Below, in pieces: positions 13,971-21,610 of a stretch of 21,610 nt of DNA (the first letter of the stretch is position 1; each line of letters starts with the position of its first letter). The stretch is taken from IMG/VR virus record IMGVR_UViG_3300031599_000046, positions 1 through 21,610 of that record; one strand, 5' to 3'. The stretch comes from a virus. The position numbers and the translations under genes are program-made. Under the pieces are notes generated by a model. That model ran no database searches. It was not told the DNA's origin and saw only the letters and a program-made list of their open reading frames with translations.

Positions 13971-15539
13971 TTATACACTCAATGCAATTGCTCTTAAACT
14001 TTGAAATACAGGTACCACCGCTTGGTTGACACTTTGCATTACTATTTTTAATTGATACTTAGTAAATGCTGGTAAGTCGCCTCCTAAGCCTCCTACTAAA
14101 TATCTATACTCTCTAAATATAAGCGGATTTGAATCTTTAGGATTAGTATTTTCTGCAGTTATTAATGCATATGACTTATCTGACAATAGTTCATCAGATG
14201 TTGCAGTTCTATAGTATAACTGAAAATCAGCTGCATTTGGAATATTAGCTTCTAAAAGTATTCTTAAACCTACAGCATCAGATTCAAGATTTATTACTCT
14301 TGTTATATGTCTAGCTGCATGACTTCCATTTGGTCCAGCTTCAGCAGCATGAACTAATGGTACATTAAACCCAGTAGTAGTACTAGATGCTTGTTTATCT
14401 ATAACATTAGATATAAGAGTTGCTGAAGTACGTTGTAAATCAAGCATAGGCGCAACGTTATTGTCTATAGTTGATATATTTATATTCATATCTAAAGACT
14501 TCACACCTGACCCAAGTTCACTGGTTTCTGATGTAGCATTTGCCACTAACTTCATAATAGTTGCGGTATTGTTTTGATTTAATTTAATACCATTAAAAGC
14601 TGATGTTTTTTGAAATGCTGTTTCTGTTCCAGCAAAAGATCTAGCTGATGTAGATTTCATCGATGCAGTAATAGTAGTTCCCTTTGGCTCTATCGTAGCA
14701 GCACTAGGATATATCACACTATATAGAATATTCTTAGTAGCTTTTATTACACTACCTCCACCTTTAACAGCTTTATTAGCATTAGCCGCAGCTTCTACAG
14801 TATATCCGGTATAATCTCTAGCTGTAATTGTTCTACTTCCATTTATATTAGCTGCTGACAATCCACCTACTGCAACAGCTCCACTTATAACTACTGTATC
14901 GCCAATTTGTAATCCATGATTTAGATGAAATATTCTTATAGTAGCATCTGATACAGCTGTAGTAATTGGATTTGGTGTCAATAAACTTAAAGGCAATGGC
15001 GCATTTTTAAGACTTATTATTGCACTAGTATGTTTAAATTTTGCTTTATGTAAAACAAAAGATAAGTCTTGATTTTGTGCAGCAGTAAAAGTAACTCCAT
15101 TTTGTGAATAAAATAAACTACCAGATGTAGGTTGTTTATTAACTCTTCTTTCTGTTGAGCCATATGTGAATTCATTTATTTCTGCTATATAAATTTGATA
15201 ATCTTTTGAATCAGCAGTTACTACTAGAGCATAATCTTCTAAACCTTTTAAAAATATAGGTTCTTGAAATGTAAATGAAGTAGAAGTTAAAGCAGGTCCA
15301 ACTAAATCAACGTTTATACTGCTAGCTGAAACAACAACTTGTGATCCAGGAATAATTTCTGTATCTGATGGCAAACCATTAACTATTGGGCGTAATTGTA
15401 TTTGAACTGGTAAACTTGCATCTTTTGTAGCAAAAAATAAATCTACCTTTGTTACGTATATCCCATTTGGTTCATCAATAAAAAATGATTGGGCTATAGG
15501 CTGTTTATTAAGTTGATACCCTGTAGAAGTTACTGCCAT
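13971..15539 (-). CDS. Baseplate/tail-associated structural protein, 522 aa
   Basis: The N-terminal domain (residues ~10-165) has the pattern PIAQSFFIDEPNGIYVTKVD, FFATKDASLPVQIQLRP, FTFQEPIFLKGLEDYALVVT and SLFYSQNGVTFTAAQNQDL, a beta-sandwich block that in marine T4-like phages accompanies DUF4815 proteins. The middle (~185-265) holds an insertion with LNHGLQIGDTVVISGAVAVG, a small barrel-like motif seen in other structural proteins. The C-terminal part (residues ~320-522) is a further beta domain with 'DFQLYYRTATSDE'. It begins 1 bp after the stop of the 1324-aa gene, with only a weak AGGG Shine-Dalgarno, so the two are probably co-translated and assemble together. No T4 counterpart by sequence is recognised; its place in the operon after gp8 suggests the baseplate periphery. 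Confidence 0.6.
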   Translation of the reverse strand: MAVTSTGYQLNKQPIAQSFFIDEPNGIYVTKVDLFFATKDASLPVQIQLRPIVNGLPSDTEIIPGSQVVVSASSINVDLVGPALTSTSFTFQEPIFLKGLEDYALVVTADSKDYQIYIAEINEFTYGSTERRVNKQPTSGSLFYSQNGVTFTAAQNQDLSFVLHKAKFKHTSAIISLKNAPLPLSLLTPNPITTAVSDATIRIFHLNHGLQIGDTVVISGAVAVGGLSAANINGSRTITARDYTGYTVEAAANANKAVKGGGSVIKATKNILYSVIYPSAATIEPKGTTITASMKSTSARSFAGTETAFQKTSAFNGIKLNQNNTATIMKLVANATSETSELGSGVKSLDMNINISTIDNNVAPMLDLQRTSATLISNVIDKQASSTTTGFNVPLVHAAEAGPNGSHAARHITRVINLESDAVGLRILLEANIPNAADFQLYYRTATSDELLSDKSYALITAENTNPKDSNPLIFREYRYLVGGLGGDLPAFTKYQLKIVMQSVNQAVVPVFQSLRAIALSV

Positions 15540-15540
15540 T

Positions 15541-18500
15541 TTATATGCCCTTTTTCATTGTTATAATTAAACCTATCAGCCTTAATGTTGGTCTTACTAA
15601 TATTTTAGAAGAAATATCATAAGCATGTTGAGCTAAAGTAAGTTTAGTATTTAATTGTTTTGCTTTAAACAATTTAGTTAAAAACGTTCCTGATTTAGTA
15701 TTACCTAATAACTTAGCAAGTTTAGGACCAACTGCATCATATCCAATCATTCTATATGGATCAGTTCTTCGTAAATAAACACCCCATTTTTTAAGAACTC
15801 TATAATGATCCATTGAAATTAAGTTATTATCGAACACTGCTGCACAAATCCAAGAATTATCCGCAGTTGCGGATTCTTCATGTCCACCTACGCCAGAGTG
15901 CTGATTATTATTATTATTGTTTTGTCCATTTGTTGTTCCTACCCCAACTTCATTTCCTACACCTGGATTTCCATGATCTGTTGGAGATGGTCCGTGTTCG
16001 CCTCCATCATCTCCAACATATCTATAATATACAGATGGTGGTACACTAAATCCTTGTACATTTAATTGTCTAGTTGATGTATACGTAGCTTCTTTAGTAT
16101 CTAAATATCCAAGTGCAGCATAATTTGCGCGACCAATACTACCAGCATTTTCTTCATTATCGACTGAGATATCTAAGAATTTTAATTGTTTAGTACCAAC
16201 TCTAAATCTTAAAGCATCGTTATTAGGTATTATCAAAGAACCTTCTACAGCGCCGTCATTATCAGTTGTTAAAGTATTTGTTCCATCCGGATGAGCTGTT
16301 AATCCGTTTAAGGTATTACCAAAATCTGTAGTAGTTGCTGAATAAAATTGGAATGTTTCTTCTCTAGCGAATGCTGCTATATTTACACCGTCTAGTACTG
16401 GAAATATTTGTGTGTTAGGGCGCATTGCTTGTACTTTAAAATGCACTTTACGCGATCTCATAAATGGTAAAAACGCAGTTTGTAAAACTCTATCTTCAAC
16501 TAAATCTAATATTGTTTCTTCACTCACAACTCTATTAACCACACCGCTTTGTGTGTTAGTACTAGATCCTACTTGTAAATTTTCTACAGGTATTCCAGAC
16601 CAACTCCATGACCAATTATTCCAGTTATTAGCGTTATTAGTTGCAAGGCGTGTTCCACCATGAATAATTTTATCTGGGAGACGTAATACGTCTCTCCACT
16701 CATCTGAAGCAGGAGATAGTGTAACTAGTCCTTCATAAATAATTACAGCAAAAGGATTAAGATGAACAAATTTTGTAGCTAGGTTTTGATTAATATATGG
16801 TTCTTCATCATATTCCATATAGACGTTATCGCCTTTACGTATAGTATTAGTTGATGCAGCAGAATCATACAATAATCTTATATTGTCTTCTAAGAATGCA
16901 GGTCTCATATGCTGTTCTACAGGATCAATGGCTGCTCTATACCCAGCAGTAATCCTTCGCGTATCAGTAAAAGTATGATCACCAAAATTATCAACAAAGA
17001 ATCCTGATTTAGCTCTATCATTACCAGAAGAATCTAGTGTTTGAAAATATTTAGTATCAACTTCTAATAAGCTTAAAGCTGTAACGTCTTCAAGGTTGCT
17101 TAATCTTTTTTCTAATCTTCCAATATCTTTCATAGTAAAACGTCTATGCTCAATTTTTTGAACTGATACATCAGAATCATTATCAGTATTTGCACCCATT
17201 TTAATATCATACAGCCCTAAAGACTGTTCTGGTCTATTTGGAGTAGCTGGTGTAAAAGATGGCATGCCATGAACAAAATTTATAATACCTTCTCTATTAA
17301 TTACAAGTTTGCCAGCTTGTCCTAAATAATACTCATTATCACTCGTAATAAGTGTTCCAGGTTGAGGAAGTTCAATTACTCTAGCGCCGGAGCCTGAGGT
17401 AGCGAATGTAGATGACGCGTCCATGACTGATCTAAAATCTAAGAAATTTCTTAAATTAATTCTATTGCCTGTAGATGTAGTAAATTCTGGTATTTTATCA
17501 TAAGTAACTTGACCATTATATGAATTAACTGCGAAGAAGTCTCCAGAAACACCATGCTCAAAATAACGATACTTTATTTGACAACTATCAACTGCGGATA
17601 AACCAGGATTTAGACTTATTTTTCCTAAAGCATAATGATTATCTCTTTGACCATTATCTAATTTAAATACTGTAGTTCGTGAAGTAGCGCTATCACCTGC
17701 CTTTATTACTTCAGTTATATCAAATATGTCAGCTTTACCTAAAGTTATAGATGTTCCTCCTGCTAAAACTTCAGTCTTGGTTGTTAAAGTTTTAGTTTTT
17801 ATTGAAGGTTGACTTTTATTAACATAAGCTAATATTTCAACGGCTGCGCTAGCTGGTAAAGAAGTTATAGACGAAGCGGTTGCTCCATTACCACCAATTG
17901 ATGGATTAGTATATAACGCACTTGGATATAATACACTACTATCGCTACCAATAATCCAATCACTTACATTAGTAAATGTTTCTCCAGTAGCTGATAAACT
18001 TATTGAAGCTGCGCCTGATCCATTTGCAGTTGCAGTAAATCTACGTTGTACAGCAAACGAAATATCTGTAATTGCTTTAGGTCTAGGTTTACCTACAGGA
18101 AATAAAGAAGTATTATTAAAAGGATCTTTTAAAACAGCTTTACCATTTTCTAATTCTGCATTAAAATATTCAGAAGTGCCTGTTCCTATACTTTTAACAT
18201 TTCTAAAAGCTTTTCCACTATTCAATTGAATATCAAACATATGAAATTTAAGTTTATTTTCAAAATGATTTATAGCTTTAACTCTTGCAGTTCCAATAGT
18301 TGATCCAGCATAATTGTGGCCATCTCTAAGATTCAATGCCGGAAAAGTGTTTATATTAGGTATTCCATCAATTGCACCTGCACTATCAGTATTAACTACA
18401 ATAGCATTACCATAATCTATTGGTGTCACTTCATTTGTAATTTCAAGTGATGAACTTGGTTTTGTTATACGCAGAGTTGTAGGAAATGTAGTAGCTGCTC

Positions 18501-19515
18501 TATAGCCATCTACAATTGCAGTTCCTGGACTTACTGCTAAATTTAAATGAGTAGTAGCTGAATCTAATTCAAATTTTACTGTAAAAGGTTTTACAATGTA
18601 ATCACCAGAATTTTCATTTATTCTTTTAGCTATAACATCAGCTGGAATATTGTAAGAACTATTAGCGTCTATTGCACTAAATATTTGACCTTTTTTAATA
18701 GTTGCTACATGAATAAAGTTCTCATCAGAGTCAATATCAGCTTCTTCTGCTATTGTTAATTTAATTCTATATCTATCGGCGCCTGGCGCAGTTAAATTAG
18801 GTGCTGCTCCTTGATTATCAAATAATGAGTTATCGTCAATTGCTGACACAACATCTTCAACTGATTTAAATCCTATATTAGTTGTTTTATTATCAGAATA
18901 TTTTGAAATAACTTTCGACTGGTCTTCAGTGAATACAAAGTGTCCTCTAGCATAATATATGCCTGATGCTAATGTTGCAAGTATTCCTACACCAGTTGCT
19001 TGATTTGCAGCTGTATTAGTTGACTGTACTGTTAAGTTAATTGTTCCATTGTTTATTACTTCGCCTGGTGTTAATCTCACAGTTGTAGTTCCAGAAGAAG
19101 AAACAGTATTCATATATTGAATGTATAAAGTATCTGGATCTGAACCAGTTGCACTAACAACTTGTAACACTTTAACTTGTATTGAAGATGTTTGACCAGT
19201 GAAAAGATTAGCAGAACTTGCTGCTGTAGTTATAGAAGTAGTATCAGTTGGAAGAGTATTAGTTGTAGTGTCTAATTTAGCAAATTCATACTTAGGATTT
19301 ATATTTGCTCCACCTGGTTTAACTACTGCACCTTCTTTAAATATATTATTACCAAATCTTTGTATTTGATTTTGAAGTATTGATTGTAATTGCGTCAATT
19401 CACGAGCTTGTAATGCTTTACCTGAATTAAATAAGATTTTATGAAATCCTGCGCTATCGGCAAAATCATCTTTATATGTAGTTTTAAAGACGGTTTCTGT
19501 AAGTGTAGTAGCCAT
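15541..19515 (-). CDS. DUF4815-type baseplate/fibre structural protein, 1324 aa
   Basis: The N-terminus carries the DUF4815 hallmark FNSGKALQARELTQLQSILQ followed by RFGNNIFKEGAVVKPGG (residues ~27-70), seen in large structural proteins of marine T4-like phages. Further on: GDFFAVNSYNGQVTYDKIPE (~655), MKDIGRLEKRLSNLEDVTAL (~794), a short coiled coil, then FFVDNFGDHTFTD. A Gly/Asn-rich linker with six Asn in a row lies near residue 1200, and residues ~1215-1324 form a separate C-terminal domain (SWICAAVFDNNLISMDHYRV, then a basic helical end MKKGI). The ATG at 19515 has AAGGA 8 nt upstream. It follows gp8 by 11 bp. The protein is inferred to be a baseplate or fibre-base component; its exact virion position is unknown. 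Confidence 0.75.
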   Translation of the reverse strand: MATTLTETVFKTTYKDDFADSAGFHKILFNSGKALQARELTQLQSILQNQIQRFGNNIFKEGAVVKPGGANINPKYEFAKLDTTTNTLPTDTTSITTAASSANLFTGQTSSIQVKVLQVVSATGSDPDTLYIQYMNTVSSSGTTTVRLTPGEVINNGTINLTVQSTNTAANQATGVGILATLASGIYYARGHFVFTEDQSKVISKYSDNKTTNIGFKSVEDVVSAIDDNSLFDNQGAAPNLTAPGADRYRIKLTIAEEADIDSDENFIHVATIKKGQIFSAIDANSSYNIPADVIAKRINENSGDYIVKPFTVKFELDSATTHLNLAVSPGTAIVDGYRAATTFPTTLRITKPSSSLEITNEVTPIDYGNAIVVNTDSAGAIDGIPNINTFPALNLRDGHNYAGSTIGTARVKAINHFENKLKFHMFDIQLNSGKAFRNVKSIGTGTSEYFNAELENGKAVLKDPFNNTSLFPVGKPRPKAITDISFAVQRRFTATANGSGAASISLSATGETFTNVSDWIIGSDSSVLYPSALYTNPSIGGNGATASSITSLPASAAVEILAYVNKSQPSIKTKTLTTKTEVLAGGTSITLGKADIFDITEVIKAGDSATSRTTVFKLDNGQRDNHYALGKISLNPGLSAVDSCQIKYRYFEHGVSGDFFAVNSYNGQVTYDKIPEFTTSTGNRINLRNFLDFRSVMDASSTFATSGSGARVIELPQPGTLITSDNEYYLGQAGKLVINREGIINFVHGMPSFTPATPNRPEQSLGLYDIKMGANTDNDSDVSVQKIEHRRFTMKDIGRLEKRLSNLEDVTALSLLEVDTKYFQTLDSSGNDRAKSGFFVDNFGDHTFTDTRRITAGYRAAIDPVEQHMRPAFLEDNIRLLYDSAASTNTIRKGDNVYMEYDEEPYINQNLATKFVHLNPFAVIIYEGLVTLSPASDEWRDVLRLPDKIIHGGTRLATNNANNWNNWSWSWSGIPVENLQVGSSTNTQSGVVNRVVSEETILDLVEDRVLQTAFLPFMRSRKVHFKVQAMRPNTQIFPVLDGVNIAAFAREETFQFYSATTTDFGNTLNGLTAHPDGTNTLTTDNDGAVEGSLIIPNNDALRFRVGTKQLKFLDISVDNEENAGSIGRANYAALGYLDTKEATYTSTRQLNVQGFSVPPSVYYRYVGDDGGEHGPSPTDHGNPGVGNEVGVGTTNGQNNNNNNQHSGVGGHEESATADNSWICAAVFDNNLISMDHYRVLKKWGVYLRRTDPYRMIGYDAVGPKLAKLLGNTKSGTFLTKLFKAKQLNTKLTLAQHAYDISSKILVRPTLRLIGLIITMKKGI
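15904..15921. repeat. ATT microsatellite encoding a poly-Asn linker
   Basis: Five ATT units plus one GTT, which on the coding strand give six consecutive Asn codons in the linker before the C-terminal domain of the DUF4815 protein. The in-frame trinucleotide could vary in length without a frameshift. Confidence 0.8.
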
Positions 19516-19526
19516 ATTTTATTTCC

Positions 19527-20906
19527 TTAAAGTGTTATCACAACTTTTATATCTTCTGTTTGATTAGCAGACCTTGTTACTGGCGCTCTATTTTCTATAT
19601 ATAATATTTGTCCGGATAGTTTATTTACATCATCTTTAGTAAAAGCGTCTGCATCGCCATCTACTCCAGCTGCGACTAAAGTTCCTGAAGTTCCACCACC
19701 AGTTATTGCTTCACCTTCTCCGAAAGCTTTAAATCCAGTAAATTCAGATTGATGAAAATATATTCTATCACTATCTACTTCATCAATTATAGCCTTGGCA
19801 CCTGAAGTTCCACCTGTTATTGTCGCATCTAAGAAAGATGTATTAGCAGCTGCTGTTAATTTTAAAAACGATAAAACTTTACCACTAGCATTTGTAAAAT
19901 CAGAATCCGCAATATGCTTTTTAGGATCGCGGATAAGAGCGACTTGTCTAAAGTCTTGTCCTACTATAAAGTTACTATCTTCAATACCTGCAGGTTTAGT
20001 ATTAAACATTAATGATGTAGATTTTAATTCGTCTCTAGGATCATTTCCCATTCCACTATCAGGTCCTATAATAACTATTGCAGTTGCAGCACCACTATTA
20101 AAGGATACGCTTGCAAAATTATATCCTTGTCCCATCGCCATTGTGCTATCAGTACTTGAATCTAATTCTATTTTAACTACAGCTCCACCTGAAATTGTAG
20201 CAGTAGCTGCAGCACGAACTCCATCACCAGTAATAGTTACTGTGGGTGCATCACCAGTGTAACCACTTCCGCCACTCGTAATAGCAATTCCAATTATTTG
20301 ACCAGGAACCGATGAATCTTGAACTAGTTTTTGTTGGGTTTCTAATACAGAGTGTGAACGTCCTAAAGTCGCAGCTGACAATACCTTTTCGACTGGTATA
20401 AAATTTGCTGATAGAAATTTACTAGCTCGAGCAGCGCTCAATGTATATAAAAACTTCCAAACATAACCATCACCGCTTTTAAACGGTTTATTAGTTGTTC
20501 CAGCTGGTTTTACAGTAGAAGTACTAGGTGCGCCAGTTGATGATTTGCCTTGTTGTAAACAAATATAAACTTGATTATCTTCGGTTAAAACATAATAACT
20601 ATTTGATGGAATAGCCGAAAGATCGTCGCTATACGCTGAATATATTCCACCAGAAGACCAATTATATCTTGGAATTGTGAATGTAACATCATTTGCAGAT
20701 TTAATTGATTGTAGACCGGCTCTTACATTTCTTATACTTCTTGGTGTGTCTGTTGCAGCAGGAACTGTTTCTGTATTATTCCATTGCTCAGATTTACCAA
20801 TTCCTAGATAATACTTATGTGTTGAAGCTGAATCTGGAAAAGAAACTTCTTGAAATATAGTTTGAACTAACTGTTTCTTAAATGGGTCTGTGATTATTGC
20901 CGTCAT
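19527..20906 (-). CDS. gp8: Baseplate wedge subunit, T4 gp8 homologue with inserted domains, 459 aa
   Basis: Homology to T4 gp8 can be read directly: YYLGIGKSEQW (32-42) corresponds to the T4 ITFGRSEPW region, GDGYVWKFLY (145-154) to GDGYVWEYLF, DFRQVALIRDP (318-328) to GFRQISIITNP, and SGQILYIENRAPVTRSANQT (431-450) to SGEMIYMENRPPIIMAMDQT. In T4, gp8 forms part of the baseplate wedge with gp7, gp10 and gp53. T4 gp8 is 334 aa; this one is about 125 longer because of an insert at ~201-282 (GIAITSGGSGYTGDAPTVTI and a repeated strand pattern) and one at ~347-418 (ITGGTSGAKAIIDEVD ... ITGGGTSGTL). The ATG at 20906 has AAGGA 7 nt upstream. It is followed by the DUF4815 gene and preceded by a fibre-like gene. 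Assignment is strong. Confidence 0.9.
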   Translation of the reverse strand: MTAIITDPFKKQLVQTIFQEVSFPDSASTHKYYLGIGKSEQWNNTETVPAATDTPRSIRNVRAGLQSIKSANDVTFTIPRYNWSSGGIYSAYSDDLSAIPSNSYYVLTEDNQVYICLQQGKSSTGAPSTSTVKPAGTTNKPFKSGDGYVWKFLYTLSAARASKFLSANFIPVEKVLSAATLGRSHSVLETQQKLVQDSSVPGQIIGIAITSGGSGYTGDAPTVTITGDGVRAAATATISGGAVVKIELDSSTDSTMAMGQGYNFASVSFNSGAATAIVIIGPDSGMGNDPRDELKSTSLMFNTKPAGIEDSNFIVGQDFRQVALIRDPKKHIADSDFTNASGKVLSFLKLTAAANTSFLDATITGGTSGAKAIIDEVDSDRIYFHQSEFTGFKAFGEGEAITGGGTSGTLVAAGVDGDADAFTKDDVNKLSGQILYIENRAPVTRSANQTEDIKVVITL

Positions 20907-20916
20907 TTTATATTCC

Positions 20917-21610
20917 TTAAGTTATACTTATACCGTTATCTGATGAATCTGCACCATTTAACATAAACCATTTAGCTCCGTCCCAGATGCATTGAGTAGC
21001 ATGATTAGTTGTTAATGCAAATGAAGTTCCATTTGCAAAACTAGCTGGTGTAACCGTGGCTAGTCCACTTCCTTTATTAGAAAAGATTTTAAATTCACCA
21101 GTTGTTGTACCGTTTAACAAAGCTACAGCTAATGCCGATGATTTGTTACATATTATTAAAGTTGCTGCTATTGATGCATTACCATTGGCTGTTATAGTAG
21201 AAGCTCCATATGCAGCTTTAGATATACTAACAGATCCAGTACCTTTAGATGCAAGTGTTATATTTAAGTTTGCTCCGCCTCCAGTTGCAGATAATGCAGG
21301 ACCTGCTACAGATGCGCCATTAGCGATTGTTAATTCATTAACTGCACTTCCAGTTGCTGTAAACTTAATTAATTCTGCACCAGCAGTATCATTTATAGAT
21401 GTACCAATTTTAGGAGATGTTAAAGTTTTATTTGTTAATGTCTGAGCCAATGCTGAAAACACTATAGTATCGCTATCTCCTAAAACTGGTAATCTTATAT
21501 TACGATTAGCAGATAACTCGCCAGGAATCAATGTATATTTGTGATTAGAGCTAGTATCGTTAATTTGTGGTAATGTTATAACTGGTGATGTTAAAGTTTT
21601 ATTTGTTAAT
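20917..21610 (-). CDS. C-terminal part of a fibre-like structural protein (runs off right edge)
   Basis: The frame is open to the window edge; the visible 230 or so residues begin LTNKTLTSPVITLPQINDTS, and the same LTNKTLTSP motif recurs 45 residues later (LTNKTLTSPKIGTSI). This motif is a standard repeat of phage tail fibres and related structural proteins. The C-terminus (ATVTPASFANGTSFALTTNH, then ATQCIWDGAKWFMLNG) is a module found at the ends of marine phage fibre proteins. A TTG at 21531 could serve as a start, but it has no ribosome site and the upstream frame continues with conserved repeat sequence, so the true start lies beyond 21610. It stops 10 bp before gp8. Exact virion role is unknown. 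Confidence 0.7.
   Translation of the reverse strand, partial: LTNKTLTSPVITLPQINDTSSNHKYTLIPGELSANRNIRLPVLGDSDTIVFSALAQTLTNKTLTSPKIGTSINDTAGAELIKFTATGSAVNELTIANGASVAGPALSATGGGANLNITLASKGTGSVSISKAAYGASTITANGNASIAATLIICNKSSALAVALLNGTTTGEFKIFSNKGSGLATVTPASFANGTSFALTTNHATQCIWDGAKWFMLNGADSSDNGISIT

Noticed and set aside
1-21610. tRNA genes, integrase, insertion sequences or attachment sites
   Set aside because: None seen: no cloverleaf-like GGTTCRANYC arm in an intergenic space (gaps are almost absent), and no transposase or recombinase motifs in any frame.

Overview
The window looks like part of the late structural region of an AT-rich marine T4-like myovirus, of the kind that infects SAR11 (Pelagibacter) or picocyanobacteria. 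The best anchors are a recognisable homologue of T4 baseplate wedge protein gp8 at 19527-20906 and, just after it, a very long DUF4815-type structural protein. The rest of the minus strand is repeat-built fibre and baseplate proteins carrying motifs typical of marine phage fibres (LTNKTLTSP, LPEGTNLYYTTAR, SGTTIHLGG, NLVINGAMQVAQR). The host cannot be settled from the sequence alone. No integrase, tRNA, rRNA, insertion sequence or CRISPR array was seen.

Layout, following the minus-strand direction of transcription from right to left. 21610-20917: end of a fibre-like protein that enters from the right edge. 20906-19527: gp8. 19515-15541: DUF4815 protein. 15539-13971: a second baseplate-associated protein. 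13968-12126: a small coiled-coil protein, a DS-rich structural protein and a protein ending in FTG repeats. 12106-11675: an unassigned charged protein. 11685-10370: a glycosyltransferase and a 2-oxoglutarate/Fe(II) oxygenase-like protein. Then comes an inverted plus-strand island, 8045-10378: a SPASM-like cysteine protein, a radical SAM protein, a second glycosyltransferase and a methyltransferase-like protein. The minus-strand structural genes resume at 7957: a small Ig/BppU-like protein, a 1797-residue fibre (7596-2203), two small fibre proteins, a 397-residue receptor-binding-type protein (1269-76), and the first 22 codons of another gene at the left edge.

Genes are packed with 1-11 bp overlaps or gaps of at most about 20 bp, so translational coupling is likely throughout. 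The only real intergenic space is 7958-8044. It holds two divergent perfect copies of the T4 late promoter octamer TATAAATA, one reading into each arm. This places the plus-strand enzymes in the same late expression class as the virion proteins.

The most interesting unit is the six-enzyme accessory block at 8045-11685, set inside the fibre region: SPASM-like, radical SAM, two glycosyltransferases, methyltransferase and oxygenase. The neighbouring virion proteins are saturated with Asp-Ser dipeptides (about 50 in the 1797-residue fibre). My working hypothesis is late modification of the virion or of the host surface. Chemistry and target are inference, not seen in the sequence.
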